Below, one piece after another: positions 10,140 through 20,380 of a stretch of DNA of 64,000 bases; positions within the stretch are counted from its first letter, which is position 1, and every line of letters begins with the position of its first letter. The position numbers and the translations under genes were made by a program. Under the pieces are notes generated by a model. It made no database searches. It was not told the origin of the DNA and was given only the letters and a program-made list of their open reading frames with translations. The stretch is from Saccharicrinis aurantiacus (GTDB taxonomy: Bacteria > Bacteroidota > Bacteroidia > Bacteroidales > Marinilabiliaceae): NCBI RefSeq assembly GCF_001660705.2, contig NZ_LYBV02000018.1:61954-125953 (forward strand). Direction: 5' to 3'.

Positions 10140-11843
10140 TTACTCTATTTCATAGGCATCTAATATTGAGGTTGTAAGCACCAATGGCGCGTTCCAATTA
10201 ATTGCAATTTCATTTGTTGAATAACTACATTCCATATCGATATACGATAGTGCTGGAAAGTGAGATCTTTTAACTTCTGAGCCACAGTCATCTAAAACAA
10301 TTGTATTAGGTCCACCAATTAAGAAACCTGGTATTGGTTCCTTTATATTATCTGCAGCAGATGGACGGTGATGTATATATTGAGGTGATTTCTTTCCGAA
10401 ACCACTAACGAAACAATAAGATGTTGCATTCCTACCCATAATGTAATTGTAATCTTCGTTTGCAGAATTAAGATACCTATTATTTTTGGTAATATGATAA
10501 GCTACTGACTTTAACATAGCCTGATTAGCCACATCCGAGTTACTTCCCCATTCAAATTTATCTAAGCCTACTATATATGGCGTATTCTCTTGCAGAATGA
10601 TTAAATTATCAACGTAAGATATAAAGAGCTCACTTAAGTGAGTAAATTCGTTTGCTGCTTGAGAGGTAATTAAAGAAATAATACCCAAGGTGTTTACCAC
10701 ATCCCATTTGGGAATATTCAATAGTTCCTCATTCTCATCAATATACTTTAAGTACATTTTATCGCCTGTACTCAGGTATAATTCTGAAGCTGCCCAAAAC
10801 CACTCATCAACCAAACTGGTATCTGAATAAGCTCCTGTAGAAATATCAGATGGTTGATCATAAAACACAGATGGATTTTTCATTGCCCAACTCCAAGCTT
10901 CTTTAGCTTGACTGAGCATGGTTTTACTTAATGATTTTGTGGTTTCAAAGTCTTGGTAAACTCTTTGTGCAGCGCACATAGTTGCAGTAAAATCAAGAGC
11001 TGCCGACGTGCTTTTTTGAACTAAGTATCGTTTTTTAATAGCTTCATGCGGCATAACGAAGTCTTCAAACTTTTTTGAGGTTAGTTTATGATACACTCCT
11101 CCATCATTATCATCTTGCATTGTTTGCATCCACTTTAGGTTATAAAGCGTTTCTGCAAGAATATCGGGCAATTCGCCACCTGATTCAGGAATATTCACGT
11201 TAAGATTTGAATGGTACTTAGGTGCTAGATCATACGCTTTCAATAAAGTATATGATGTAATACTACTATTTACAATATACTTATTGTAATCCCCAGCATC
11301 GTACCAGCCTCCACTTGATGAAACTTCACTTCCTTCAGGGTATTCTTTACTTGCTGCTGATCGATGGATATATACTTTCGTATCTGGATGCCCTGCTTCT
11401 CTTGCCCATTTACCAGCATACTCTTGGGTAAGCGGCATGGCTGTTCTATTATAATAGAATGCTTTTAAACTTGCTTTAGCAACTTCAGTATAAGCATTAT
11501 TAGAGATATTTATTGAATCACATATAATCTGGTCATCAACATACAAACAATAATACCCTTCTGTATTTAAAGCTGTAAAGTCGATTAAAGAAACTGAATC
11601 GCCAGATAAGGGCCAATATGAGGCTTCCCATATTCTGCCTTTATGCACCACATTTCCCTGAGCATCTTTTAAATTAAAGTACTGACCAGAACCTCTTAAA
11701 AGTGCTTTTTTAGGTGTATTGGTTTGATACGCATACTGATTGTATAACAACTCTTTTGCATTTAAAGAGCTGGTTTTACCATTATCAGAACATGCGAGTA
11801 CTAATAAGCTTAATATCAGAATTAATGTAGTTTTAATTGTCAT
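10140..11843 (-). CDS. GH9 endoglucanase, lipoprotein
   Basis: Glycoside hydrolase family 9, an inverting endo-beta-1,4-glucanase family. The chosen ATG (11843) gives MTIKTTLILILSLLVLACSD, with lipobox Cys 18; a start nine codons upstream is possible. An N-terminal Ig-like CelD_N domain (about 30-115) is followed by the (alpha/alpha)6 barrel. GGWYDAGDYNKYIV carries the two catalytic-base aspartates (about 182 and 185). The MGRNATSYCFVSGFG and HHRPS region and the final STNEIAINWNAPLV supply the conserved His and the proton-donor Glu (about 545). It lies between the GH94 and susC genes and probably cuts beta-1,4-glucan at the cell surface. Confidence 0.93.
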   Translation of the reverse strand: MTIKTTLILILSLLVLACSDNGKTSSLNAKELLYNQYAYQTNTPKKALLRGSGQYFNLKDAQGNVVHKGRIWEASYWPLSGDSVSLIDFTALNTEGYYCLYVDDQIICDSINISNNAYTEVAKASLKAFYYNRTAMPLTQEYAGKWAREAGHPDTKVYIHRSAASKEYPEGSEVSSSGGWYDAGDYNKYIVNSSITSYTLLKAYDLAPKYHSNLNVNIPESGGELPDILAETLYNLKWMQTMQDDNDGGVYHKLTSKKFEDFVMPHEAIKKRYLVQKSTSAALDFTATMCAAQRVYQDFETTKSLSKTMLSQAKEAWSWAMKNPSVFYDQPSDISTGAYSDTSLVDEWFWAASELYLSTGDKMYLKYIDENEELLNIPKWDVVNTLGIISLITSQAANEFTHLSELFISYVDNLIILQENTPYIVGLDKFEWGSNSDVANQAMLKSVAYHITKNNRYLNSANEDYNYIMGRNATSYCFVSGFGKKSPQYIHHRPSAADNIKEPIPGFLIGGPNTIVLDDCGSEVKRSHFPALSYIDMECSYSTNEIAINWNAPLVLTTSILDAYEIE

Positions 11844-11902
11844 AGATATTATAAGAAATAGATTATTCATGTATTAGGTATTCCTTAGCGGGTAACTTAG
11901 GA

Positions 11903-11933
11903 AGAAAGAGGAGCACGTTTGCTCACTCTTTCT
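11903..11933 (-). terminator. Hairpin between the GH94 and GH9 genes
   Basis: AGAAAGAG plus GAGCA pairs with TGCTC plus CTCTTTCT with one bulged base, giving a 13-bp stem in the 107-base gap between GH94 and GH9. It is probably an intercistronic processing or attenuation hairpin. Confidence 0.5.
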
Positions 11934-11950
11934 GAATTTTAGCTAACGTT

Positions 11951-14383
11951 TTAGCCCATTGTAACAACCACCTGATAGTCTCCACTTGACTGAACAGGGA
12001 TGATATTATTATCTAGCACCTGACCATTCACCGAAATAGTCTTTACGCCTTTTGATACTTTATTAGGATTTACAACTTCAATATGATAGTTTGCTCCTCT
12101 ATACTTTCTTTTTACTTTAAATCCTTTCCAATCGCTCGGAATACATGGATCAATTTCAAGGCCATCATATGAGGTTCTTATACCTAGTATATATTGAGTT
12201 ATGGTATAAAAATTCCATGCTGCAGTACCCGACAACCAGCTATTTTTACCTTCGCCTGGTTTAAAGGCATCTTTACCTGCAATCATTTGACAATACACAT
12301 AAGGCTCAACTTTATGTAGCTCGCTAATATCCTCAAGATAAGCTGGGCATATCTTTTTAAAATAATCCCAAGCCTGGTCTCCACGGCCTATCATTGTTTC
12401 ACCAATAATTACCCAAGGGTTATTATGACAGAAAATACCTGCATTCTCCTTATATCCTGGTGGGTAAGTTGAAATCTCACCATATTCAATTACATATTTT
12501 GTAAAAGCCGGATTATTCAGTACTATACCATATGGTGTATCTAATCGCTCTTTAACACTATCCAAGGCCTTTTCAACCATGCCTTCTTCAAGTCCTACTC
12601 CGGCCATACTACACCAACCTTGCGATTCAATAAATATTTTACCTTCTTCGTTTTCGTTTGAGCCTACTTTTTTACCATAATAATCGTAAGCACGTAGATA
12701 CCAATCTCCATCCCATCCATGCTCTTTTATGGCAGTCTCCATATTGGCTACCTCTGCTTGTGCAGCCGCAGCTTCTTCTGTGTTACCAATTCTATTGCAT
12801 AGCTCAACATATTCCTTACCATACACTACGAATAGTCCGGCAATCATAAGTGACTCAGCTGTTTTTCCTTTTTTATTACCCGTGGTTTGAAACGATTCAT
12901 TGGGATCTGTAGAAAAACAATTCAGATTTAAGCAATCATTCCAATCAGCACGACCAATTAATGGTAAGTTATGCGGTCCTAAATTATTCACTACATGGTA
13001 AAATGAAACCTTAAGGTGATGTAATAAAGATTGCGCTTTGCTTTCATCATTATCAAACGGCACTTGCTCATCTAAAATGCTAAAATCGCCTGTTTCTTTA
13101 ATATACTCCGTAACCGAAAGTATTAACCAAAGTGGATCATCGTTAAAGTCTCCGCCTAAAGCGTGATTCCCTTTTTTTGTTAAAGGTTGATATTGGTGAT
13201 AACATCCACCATCTTCAAATTGAGTAGCTGCAATATCTAAAATTCTTTCTTTTGCCTTTTCAGGAATTTGATGTACAAAACCAATCAAATCTTGATTAGA
13301 ATCGCGGAATCCCATACCTCTACCAATACCACTTTCGAAGAAACTTGCGCTTCGCGACATATTAAAGGTTACCATACATTGGTACTGATTCCAAATATTC
13401 ACCATTCTATTCAATGGCTCCTCATCACTATCAATCTGAATATTATCCAATAATCCTGTCCAATAATCCTTCAGCTCATCAAAAGCAGCCATTACCTTTC
13501 CAGGCGTATTAAACTGCTCTTGCATGGCAAGTGCTTTTTCTTTGTTAATTACACCTTTTGATTCCCACTTATTATCAGCTTCATTCTCTACATAACCAAG
13601 AATAAAAACAAACTCTTCTTCTTGTCCAGGAGCTAGTTCTACTTCTATATAATGTGAAGCTATCGGAGACCATCCGTGTGCTTCACTGTTAGTAGCTTTT
13701 CCGGCTTTTACAACCTGCGGATTATGAAAACCATTATGCATACCAATAAAAGTTTCTCTATCGGTATCAAAACCATCAATTTTGCGGTTTGATGAAAAGA
13801 AAGCAAAATGATCTCTACGCTCTTTATATTCCGTTTTATGGTAAATTGCTGATCCTTCAACTTCCACTTCTCCGGTAGAAAAATTACGCTGAAAGTTGGC
13901 CATATCATCTTCGGCATTCCAAAGACACCACTCCATAAATGAAAACAGCTTAACCGTTTTTGGTTTATCCGTTTCATTCTTCAATTTTAACAAATGAACC
14001 TCTCCCCAATAATCTTGTGGAATGAAACAAAGTAAGTTAGACGATAATCCATTCTTTTCAGAGATAAAGCGCGAATAACTCAATCCATGTCTGCATTCGT
14101 AAGAATCTAACTCTGTTTGAGTTGGTTTAAAACCAGGATTCCAGATAGTGTCATTATCATTGATATAATAGTAACGACCACCATTATCCATTGGTACATT
14201 ATTGTATCTGTATCGAGTTAAACGTCTGAATTTGGCGTCTTTGTAAAATGCATAACCACCTGCTGTATTTGAAACCAATCCGAAAAAATCTTTATTTCCT
14301 AAATAATTGATCCATGGGAATGGTGTTAATGGCGTATCAACAACATATTCTCTCGCCTCATCATCAAAATATCCGTATCTCAT
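11951..14383 (-). CDS. cbp: GH94 cellobiose phosphorylase
   Basis: An 810-residue enzyme with no signal peptide, so cytoplasmic; cellobiose phosphorylases are about 810-820 residues long. The family splits cellobiose with phosphate into glucose-1-phosphate and glucose. The sequence has the family start ([28 protein letters not shown]), the [17 protein letters not shown] block, and [13 protein letters not shown], whose second aspartate (about 483) aligns with the catalytic acid. The [19 protein letters not shown] and [11 protein letters not shown] phosphate-site blocks follow. It starts 11 bases after the transporter gene, so uptake and phosphorolysis are coupled. Cellodextrin phosphorylase is less likely because those proteins are longer. 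Confidence 0.93.
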   Translation of the reverse strand: MRYGYFDDEAREYVVDTPLTPFPWINYLGNKDFFGLVSNTAGGYAFYKDAKFRRLTRYRYNNVPMDNGGRYYYINDNDTIWNPGFKPTQTELDSYECRHGLSYSRFISEKNGLSSNLLCFIPQDYWGEVHLLKLKNETDKPKTVKLFSFMEWCLWNAEDDMANFQRNFSTGEVEVEGSAIYHKTEYKERRDHFAFFSSNRKIDGFDTDRETFIGMHNGFHNPQVVKAGKATNSEAHGWSPIASHYIEVELAPGQEEEFVFILGYVENEADNKWESKGVINKEKALAMQEQFNTPGKVMAAFDELKDYWTGLLDNIQIDSDEEPLNRMVNIWNQYQCMVTFNMSRSASFFESGIGRGMGFRDSNQDLIGFVHQIPEKAKERILDIAATQFEDGGCYHQYQPLTKKGNHALGGDFNDDPLWLILSVTEYIKETGDFSILDEQVPFDNDESKAQSLLHHLKVSFYHVVNNLGPHNLPLIGRADWNDCLNLNCFSTDPNESFQTTGNKKGKTAESLMIAGLFVVYGKEYVELCNRIGNTEEAAAAQAEVANMETAIKEHGWDGDWYLRAYDYYGKKVGSNENEEGKIFIESQGWCSMAGVGLEEGMVEKALDSVKERLDTPYGIVLNNPAFTKYVIEYGEISTYPPGYKENAGIFCHNNPWVIIGETMIGRGDQAWDYFKKICPAYLEDISELHKVEPYVYCQMIAGKDAFKPGEGKNSWLSGTAAWNFYTITQYILGIRTSYDGLEIDPCIPSDWKGFKVKRKYRGANYHIEVVNPNKVSKGVKTISVNGQVLDNNIIPVQSSGDYQVVVTMG

Positions 14384-14394
14384 AATTAATACTA

Positions 14395-16026
14395 TTAGCC
14401 TATATTACTTGTTTCTAGTTCTTTATTTCGTCTTTCCTCTAATTCAAGCGTAATCTCATTCATTTTAGTTTGTGTTAATGGGTATATAACCATTACAATT
14501 GCTGCTACAAGAGCTACTAAAGCAGGCACCCAACTCATTAACATTTTTATAGCGGGCAAGGCTCCTTGTATGGTACTCGAGTCCATACCATCGTAATGGA
14601 AAGCTGCTAACACTGCACCAATTATAGCTGCGGCAAGTCCACCTCCAAATTTGGTAACAAAAGAGCCTGCTGAATATATGAGCCCTGTTGCCCTTCTCCC
14701 ATTTTTAAATTCAGAATAATCCGCTGCATCACCTAACATGGTAAAAAATAGGGTTGGGAATATTGCTGCTCCAAATTCAGACACAATACCAATTGTAAAA
14801 ATGGCACCAATATCTTGCGGTCCACAAAAAGCAAACAAGGCATTTACTCCACCTGAGAATAGTAAGGCGTAAATAAACAATCGCCTTTTACCTAACAACT
14901 TTCCTAAAGGAGCTGTTGCTACTGCGCCTGCGATTGACGCAATCATTAAACCCACTAGAAACGAAGCTGCCAGTAACTGATCGTTTAAATAAAGGGTGAA
15001 ATAATACATCACCATTCCTTGTTTAATTGAATTATAGATAGTCCATAGTAAACCAACGGCTAGCAAAACCAACCATGGCTTATTTTTAATTAAATCGCTT
15101 AAATCGCGTTTTAAATTTGACTTCTGTGTTTTCGGAGGGGATACCCTTTCACGCGTACTGGCAAAGGTTATAAACATAAACAACGCTAAAAACGCCGATA
15201 AAACATAGATAGAATAACTGTATCCTTTCTTTTGATTTATTAGAGTAATTTTTTCCGAGGATAAATCTGACTCACCACTTACAATAAAACTATATGGCTT
15301 ATCAGCATCCATTGAAAAGCTTATATATGGTGAAGGCTCATTTTTAATACCACTTTCAGCACTTTCCCACACAAATGTAGCTACGCCATCTTTAGTCTTT
15401 ATATTCGCATTTTCAACATCCTGAGGTGATGATACACTGACCTGGTATTTTTCATCGCTAATTTTATCAATATCAATTGTAGGATTAACATTACCAAAGT
15501 AAGCTACCAAAAACAGTAAAGCTCCCTGTACAATCATACCTCCACCAAAAGCACCTACCATTCTGTAAGAACCTAAACTGGTGCGCTCTTTATTATCGCC
15601 TGTCATCACAGCCATTAAAGCTCCGTAAGGGATATTATTTGCAGTATAAATTAGAGTAAATAATATGTAAGTGGTATATGCGTATATTATTTTGCCAGTC
15701 ATTCCTATATTAGGAGTAGTAAATAATAGCGATAAGATTCCGGCCAAAGGTATGGCTGTCCATAATACCCAAGGACGAAATTTACCGTATTTCGATTTTG
15801 TTCTGTCTCCTATGATTCCCATGGCAACGTCACTAATGCCATCACTAAAACGAGCTACCAATAACAATAGTCCCGCGGCTGCAGCTGTTAAGCCAAATAC
15901 ATCAGTATAAAAGAACAACAAGAAGGTAGAAACACCGCGCCAAGCTATGTTAGCTGCACCATCGCCTAAGGCGTAACCTATCTTCTCTCTAATAGAAATC
16001 TTATTTGTATTTATTTTGTCTGCCAT
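14395..16026 (-). CDS. GPH-family sugar:cation symporter with an extra periplasmic domain
   Basis: MFS-type transporter of the glycoside-pentoside-hexuronide (MelB/YicJ) family with about 12 membrane segments. The N terminus ([32 protein letters not shown]) and [27 protein letters not shown], with the cation-site aspartates and the loop 2-3 signature, are diagnostic. Residues about 180-268, between TM5 and TM6, form a hydrophilic insert of about 85 residues predicted to be periplasmic; MelB has only a short loop there. The gene lies between the Nudix regulator (4-base gap) and cellobiose phosphorylase (11-base gap), so cellobiose or short cello-oligosaccharides are the likely cargo. Confidence 0.88.
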   Translation of the reverse strand: MADKINTNKISIREKIGYALGDGAANIAWRGVSTFLLFFYTDVFGLTAAAAGLLLLVARFSDGISDVAMGIIGDRTKSKYGKFRPWVLWTAIPLAGILSLLFTTPNIGMTGKIIYAYTTYILFTLIYTANNIPYGALMAVMTGDNKERTSLGSYRMVGAFGGGMIVQGALLFLVAYFGNVNPTIDIDKISDEKYQVSVSSPQDVENANIKTKDGVATFVWESAESGIKNEPSPYISFSMDADKPYSFIVSGESDLSSEKITLINQKKGYSYSIYVLSAFLALFMFITFASTRERVSPPKTQKSNLKRDLSDLIKNKPWLVLLAVGLLWTIYNSIKQGMVMYYFTLYLNDQLLAASFLVGLMIASIAGAVATAPLGKLLGKRRLFIYALLFSGGVNALFAFCGPQDIGAIFTIGIVSEFGAAIFPTLFFTMLGDAADYSEFKNGRRATGLIYSAGSFVTKFGGGLAAAIIGAVLAAFHYDGMDSSTIQGALPAIKMLMSWVPALVALVAAIVMVIYPLTQTKMNEITLELEERRNKELETSNIG

Positions 16027-16030
16027 TATC

Positions 16031-16753
16031 TTATACTATAAAGTTTAGTAGATCCTTCTTCGTATTTCCGTATACATCGCGACTAAACATGTACAACTGT
16101 GCAGGCTTATGCGCCACTCCTTTTTGCTTCTCATCTAAAGGAATTAGATATTTCATACGAGCTACTTTCTTTCTGAAGTTTCTTTTATCAAACTCCGTAT
16201 CTAATATTATTTCGTAAACTTTTTGTACTTGAGACAGGGTGAATTTCTGTGGTAATAACTCAAAACCAATTGGTTCATGGATTATCTTATTACGTAAGGA
16301 TAATAAAGCACTCTCTAAAATAAGATTATGATCAAAAGCCAACTCTCCAACTTCATCAACCGGAACCCACTGAACGTTACGCCCCTTCCATTCTAATGTA
16401 ACCTGATCTGTAGCTAACAAGGCAAAATATCCAACAGAAACAATTCTTTGAAAAGGATCTCTACCATCATGTTGAAGCCACTTAATATCATTTTCTTTTG
16501 TTAATCTATCGGGATGGGCAAATGTTTTAAACTGCTCTAAATAAATATTAGTTAAACCTGTTAATTCAAACAAAACTCTATCTGCTGCGGCATCTAAAGG
16601 TTCATTTTCATATACATGATTCCCTGTCAGTGTTAAATCTGTAAAAGAAGTACTACCTTCACTTAGTGTACGATCAACAAGCAACACTTTCAACCTCTCC
16701 CCGTCGAAGCCAAATATTACACAATCTACAGATATATAATTATTTAATTCCAT
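16031..16753 (-). CDS. NrtR/AraR-like Nudix-domain transcriptional regulator
   Basis: A 240-residue protein with an N-terminal Nudix fold (about 8-150) and a C-terminal winged-helix region (about 155-235, LPQKFTLSQVQKVYEIIL ... DKRNFRKKV), the layout of NrtR-type regulators. The Nudix box region (TGNHVYENEPLDAAADRVLFELTGL split around residue 50-70) has lost catalytic glutamates (RVLFEL in place of REVQEE-like), so it probably senses a ligand rather than hydrolyses one. Bacteroidota relatives regulate sugar genes. It is first in the operon with the GPH transporter, GH94 and GH9 genes, so it is the likely regulator of this locus. The effector is unknown. Confidence 0.85.
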   Translation of the reverse strand: MELNNYISVDCVIFGFDGERLKVLLVDRTLSEGSTSFTDLTLTGNHVYENEPLDAAADRVLFELTGLTNIYLEQFKTFAHPDRLTKENDIKWLQHDGRDPFQRIVSVGYFALLATDQVTLEWKGRNVQWVPVDEVGELAFDHNLILESALLSLRNKIIHEPIGFELLPQKFTLSQVQKVYEIILDTEFDKRNFRKKVARMKYLIPLDEKQKGVAHKPAQLYMFSRDVYGNTKKDLLNFIV

Positions 16754-16811
16754 ACTATTTCAATTCAAAATAAACAAATAAGTGCTAGATGAAATACCTT
16801 TGTGTGATTAG

Positions 16812-17037
16812 AACACTTACTATATTTTGAGCTAATGTATGAGAAAATAAATAATGCTCCAAATTTTTTAACAATATTGTTAATTAGTGTTACAATAACT
16901 TAGTGTTGTTTTTACACTTTAATCCCTTTCTAGCTCTAGGATTTAGAACATAAGATTTAATACAAAAAAAAATGTTGATTTTTTAGCAGAAACATAAATC
17001 TGTACTAAACACGTTCAATTTTAGAATCAAGTGTTAC
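16812..17037. promoter_or_regulatory. Cluster of AGTGTT half-sites between the Nudix regulator and DUF2293 genes
   Basis: The divergent intergenic region holds AACACT at 16812-16817, AGTGTTAC at 16886-16893, an inverted pair AGTGT-N7-ACACT at 16902-16918, and AGTGTTAC at 17030-17037 touching the -7 box of the plus-strand gene. The recurrence of one short word in both orientations suggests operator sites, perhaps for the Nudix regulator itself. This is inference. Confidence 0.4.
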
Positions 17038-17042
17038 TTTTG
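17035..17042 (+). promoter_or_regulatory. -7 promoter box of the DUF2293 gene
   Basis: TACTTTTG fits TAnnTTTG. Transcription would begin near 17048, leaving about a dozen bases before the ATG at 17061. This supports 17061, not the upstream GTG at 17031, as the start. Confidence 0.5.
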
Positions 17043-17060
17043 CCTCAAATAAGAACCACG

Positions 17061-17744
17061 ATGATACAGTGCCAAATAGTTAATATAGAGAAAGGATTAC
17101 TTTACGATGAATATAGAAATGTGGTAACTCCGCCACCGGGATGGGTGTTTTTACCTGCTGGAGATGCTGGTATTACAAGAAAAGTAACTGCTAAAAAACG
17201 ATACTGGAAGGTTGTTTTTAAAAAAGGAAGAAGAACTATGTCGAAAGGAGTGTGGGCTCCACGAGATATTATTGAAAATGCACAAAAAGAAGTTGCCTCT
17301 ACCCGATCTACCGACACCTACAAAAAGAAACAAGCCTATACTAAGGCAAGAAGGGATAAGCTGCAAAGTGAATACGAAGTAGAGTTTTATAATACAGTAA
17401 AAAAACACCTTCGCTTTGATGAAAAATACAAAAGTATGGAAACGATATTGGCTGCCGTTATTACTGAGTTTGCTATCCCAGTAGGAAGTGGAACTGTGGC
17501 ACGCACCCAACAAATACCAATTTCAGAAAGAGCTAAAAAGGCCGTAACGGCATGGATGCGTCACCAAACGAGTAACTACGACAATATGAAGATTCCATTA
17601 ATTAAAGGGAAACGCAGAGAGGTAAGGCGTAACATAGCTGAGGAATCCAACAAAATATTAGATAAATACCGTAAAGGTGAGTCTGTTAGCGAAAATTGTC
17701 CCCTTTTTAAAAAGGTAAAGCAAATAGCACAAAGCAAATCATAG
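17061..17744 (+). CDS. DUF2293 family protein
   Basis: A basic cytoplasmic protein of about 227 residues whose C-terminal half matches DUF2293: IPVGSGTVARTQQIPISERA, a VTAWMRHQTSNYDNM block, and IPLIKGKRREVRRNIAEES. The N-terminal half is Lys/Arg-rich (GDAGITRKVTAKKRYWKVVFKKGRR), which suggests nucleic-acid contact. The biochemical role of the family is not established. The ATG at 17061 is chosen because the promoter-like box ends at 17042; the longer frame from 17031 would begin inside the promoter. It is divergent from the cellobiose operon and shares its regulatory region, but a functional link is not proven. Confidence 0.75.
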   Translation: MIQCQIVNIEKGLLYDEYRNVVTPPPGWVFLPAGDAGITRKVTAKKRYWKVVFKKGRRTMSKGVWAPRDIIENAQKEVASTRSTDTYKKKQAYTKARRDKLQSEYEVEFYNTVKKHLRFDEKYKSMETILAAVITEFAIPVGSGTVARTQQIPISERAKKAVTAWMRHQTSNYDNMKIPLIKGKRREVRRNIAEESNKILDKYRKGESVSENCPLFKKVKQIAQSKS

Positions 17745-18067
17745 TATTATCTTTAAAAAAGGCTTAAATATTATTACCAAGCATCCCAAAAGTATTTTTA
17801 TTTAAAAACTAATCAATAGTCATCAAGCCAAATTTTGATGCTATTGCATGTGTTCCGTCCATTGTTATTACATAGAACAATTAATAATAAAGGAAGAAAA
17901 ATATAAAGGTCACTCATTAATTAATATTGCTCAATAAAAATCAAATTATGCGTATGTTTTAAATAGTAAAAAGAAAGGTTCAGATTAAAACTTGAAATTT
18001 ATTGATAAACAGCCTTATTTTATACTTGTTTTTTTTACAATTTATAATAGAAATTATTATTTTTCAG
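17745..18067. other. Non-coding AT-rich spacer
   Basis: I see no credible ORF, RNA gene or repeat in this stretch downstream of the DUF2293 gene. The next recognisable element is the inverted repeat with an embedded promoter box at 18068. Confidence 0.5.
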
Positions 18068-18103
18068 TCGTAGTTTATATTTGTTTTTTTGAATAAACTA
18101 CGA
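18068..18103 (+). promoter_or_regulatory. Operator-like inverted repeat overlapping a -7 box
   Basis: TCGTAGTTTAT (18068-18078) and ATAAACTACGA (18093-18103) are perfect 11-base arms with a 14-base spacer. TATATTTG (18076-18083) inside it fits the Bacteroidota -7 consensus. A promoter box within an inverted repeat is the expected layout of a repressor site controlling the small gene at 18231. A smaller GGTAC/GTACC repeat lies in the leader at 18180-18200. Confidence 0.45.
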
Positions 18104-18230
18104 TTCATAACTGAGTTGGCATTTGACTCAATAAATAAGAAAAATAAATGCACATGTGTTTTAATACTTAATTTACTTTGGTACACTAAAATGAAGTACC
18201 TTATAACTAAAGCGTTGCATTAACAAACAG

Positions 18231-18440
18231 ATGAAATCAAAAAATTCGATTAACAAGAAGAGCGGCAGTGCTCCAATGGGAAGTAGCAATGAGAGAAATG
18301 GCTTACGCCCCGTTAAAAAGTCAAGATCTGGTAAATCTAAAAACCACTTGTCTATCTATGATGACTATGATGAGGATTTTGATGATATACCAATTGGGTA
18401 TATGGATGATGAAGATATTATTGAAGATGACGAAGAGTAA
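18231..18440 (+). CDS. Small protein with basic N-terminal half and acidic C-terminal tail
   Basis: A 69-residue protein I do not recognise. Residues 1-38 are rich in Lys, Arg, Ser and Asn (MKSKNSINKKSGS, VKKSRSGKSKN). Residues 43-69 are almost all Asp/Glu with a few hydrophobics (YDDYDEDFDDIP, DDEDIIEDDEE). It has no signal peptide or membrane segment and is probably disordered. Support for a real gene comes from the promoter-like repeat upstream and a strong terminator seven bases after the stop. The charge split resembles nucleic-acid or histone-tail mimics, but no function should be assigned. Confidence 0.6.
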   Translation: MKSKNSINKKSGSAPMGSSNERNGLRPVKKSRSGKSKNHLSIYDDYDEDFDDIPIGYMDDEDIIEDDEE

Positions 18441-18446
18441 ATATAA

Positions 18447-18478
18447 AATGGCTAGCATAATGAATTATGCTAGCCATT
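18447..18478. terminator. Bidirectional terminator
   Basis: AATGGCTAGCATAA and TTATGCTAGCCATT form a perfect 14-bp stem with a TGAA loop. It lies between the small plus-strand gene and the convergent sulfatase gene, with T-rich flanks. Confidence 0.85.
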
Positions 18479-18506
18479 CTCGTTTATAAAAATTCTTCTC
18501 TGAAAT

Positions 18507-20345
18507 TTAAAGCTTCAACTTATAATCGTGCGCACCTGGCGCAAAATTACTAGTGTTTACTTTAGTGCCTATGGCTCTCACTCCTTTGCCCCAATTCACT
18601 TCTGCTCTGTTGTCGCCCAGAACAATATCAATCAACTTCTTTTTCATCTTTTTGGCTATCTTTTCGTACTCCTTATTGTAAGCCAAGTTGTTTACTTCGT
18701 CAGGATCTGTAGACATTTGATACAAGGCAGCGTCTAATTCTTTATAGTCTGCTTTAAGCGCCCACTTCATATTTTCACCACGCTTTTTATTAGGTCGTGT
18801 TTGCATTGAAAACACATAGTCTTTTGTTCGGATGAAAGCACGTGGTCCTGTTACAGCATGACTTTCGCCAACAACATAATCTCTTATAGGAGCTTCGCCA
18901 GAAACTACTTTGGCTAAATCCATACCATCTAAATATTTAAACTCGTCCTTTGAAATATCAGTACCTGCTGCACTAATAATCGTAGGTGCTATATCAACAA
19001 ACTCGGTATAGTTTTCGACTACTTTACCTGCTGGAAAGGTCTTTTTATCAGAAGAAATTACAACAATAGGATTATGGCTATCCACATCCCAAGGTGTAAA
19101 TTTAGAGTAAGCCCCATGATCATTTAATTTCCAACCATGATCACCGTTAACGTATACAATCATCCAAGGCTGATTATTGTCCTCGCTGTACTTAATAAAT
19201 GCATCAGCTGATTGCCCCACTAGGTCATCGCCATAAGCACAAAAAGCATAATAATCTTGAATCATAGAAAGCTTTTGAGCATCTGTAAACTCATTTGAAA
19301 AAGCATTTTTCACCTGCTTCTTCATCTGTGCTGGCATGGTTGCCCACTCTTCTTTTGTTAACTCAGGTATTTTATAATTCTTCTTTTTAAAACGTTCGCG
19401 ATACTCTGCCGGTGGTAAAACTGGCGTATGCGGAAAATCGTAACCAATATGACAAAACAATGGTTTAGAAGTATCCACTCCCTTGAATGACTTAGACCCT
19501 ACAGCAAACTCTTTATTCTGACTATTAAGAAAATCGATAAAAGTAGATGTGTAATAACCATCTCTGGTTTTCCCTGCAGAACGAGGACTCACACCTCCTA
19601 ATATACCCTGGCTAAATACTGTTTCTGGTTTTTTATCTGTGTGCTTGCGTAATAAATCACACTTGTCGTAAATTTCTTGTGCCATACCAGCAAACTGTGG
19701 ATTTTGTTCTTCCAACTCTTTGGTATAAAAATAGTATTTTCCTTCTTCTGTTTTTAGGTATTTGATGTTTTTAAATGGCTTAACCAGCTTTTGTCCATCA
19801 ATTTCTTTAAGCACTGTTAATTTACCCCACTCTGCCATTCCTTCATTGCTAAGGAGCTTTGAGTCAATATCTGTTTGGTACATATTAGGATTAACTGCTT
19901 TACCATCTTTAATGGTTCTTAAGCGAACTCCTAGCTTACCAATATGCAAAGTTTGGTAACCCAAGTTCTCCATTTGCTCGGGTAAATGAGGATAAGAGTT
20001 TGCCGTATTGTTATTGTGATATTCAAACTCGTATACTCCCGAACGGAATGGGTATCTTCCATAATGCATTGAAGCTCGGGATGGTGCACATCCTTGCGCT
20101 TGACAATAGGTATTGATAAATGTTGTCCCCATTTTTGTTAGCCTATCGATATTTGGTGATTCTACATAGCCTAGTTTACTTGACTCCTTACCTGTTAGCA
20201 TTTTATTAAACGCACTCACTGCATCATAACGATGGTCGTCGGTTAATATCCACAGTACGTTTGGCTGTTTTTGTTGAGCAAAACCTACTTTAGTTACTGA
20301 TAACATGCCTATTAATGCTAGACATACAATTTTTATTTGATTCAT
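18507..20345 (-). CDS. S1-family sulfatase, tandem copy A
   Basis: A secreted type I sulfatase of about 612 residues. The ATG at 20345 gives a signal peptide (MNQIKIVCLALIGMLSVTKVGFAQ); the longer frame from 20411 runs into a dispersed repeat and is rejected. The N-terminal metal motif LTDDHRYDA and the formylglycine motif CAPSRAS (Cys about 86) are present, so a sulfatase-maturating enzyme is needed. FCHIGYDFPHTPVLPPAEYR and YVNGDHGWKLNDHGAYSK give the other metal and substrate-site residues. It ends NFAPGAHDYKLKL like its two neighbours, showing a tandem amplification. The substrate is unknown; an exo-acting sulfatase on a marine glycan is likely. Confidence 0.92.
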   Translation of the reverse strand: MNQIKIVCLALIGMLSVTKVGFAQQKQPNVLWILTDDHRYDAVSAFNKMLTGKESSKLGYVESPNIDRLTKMGTTFINTYCQAQGCAPSRASMHYGRYPFRSGVYEFEYHNNNTANSYPHLPEQMENLGYQTLHIGKLGVRLRTIKDGKAVNPNMYQTDIDSKLLSNEGMAEWGKLTVLKEIDGQKLVKPFKNIKYLKTEEGKYYFYTKELEEQNPQFAGMAQEIYDKCDLLRKHTDKKPETVFSQGILGGVSPRSAGKTRDGYYTSTFIDFLNSQNKEFAVGSKSFKGVDTSKPLFCHIGYDFPHTPVLPPAEYRERFKKKNYKIPELTKEEWATMPAQMKKQVKNAFSNEFTDAQKLSMIQDYYAFCAYGDDLVGQSADAFIKYSEDNNQPWMIVYVNGDHGWKLNDHGAYSKFTPWDVDSHNPIVVISSDKKTFPAGKVVENYTEFVDIAPTIISAAGTDISKDEFKYLDGMDLAKVVSGEAPIRDYVVGESHAVTGPRAFIRTKDYVFSMQTRPNKKRGENMKWALKADYKELDAALYQMSTDPDEVNNLAYNKEYEKIAKKMKKKLIDIVLGDNRAEVNWGKGVRAIGTKVNTSNFAPGAHDYKLKL

Positions 20346-20380
20346 CTGGTTCTTATTTTTTGAGATAAGAATATTTGCTA

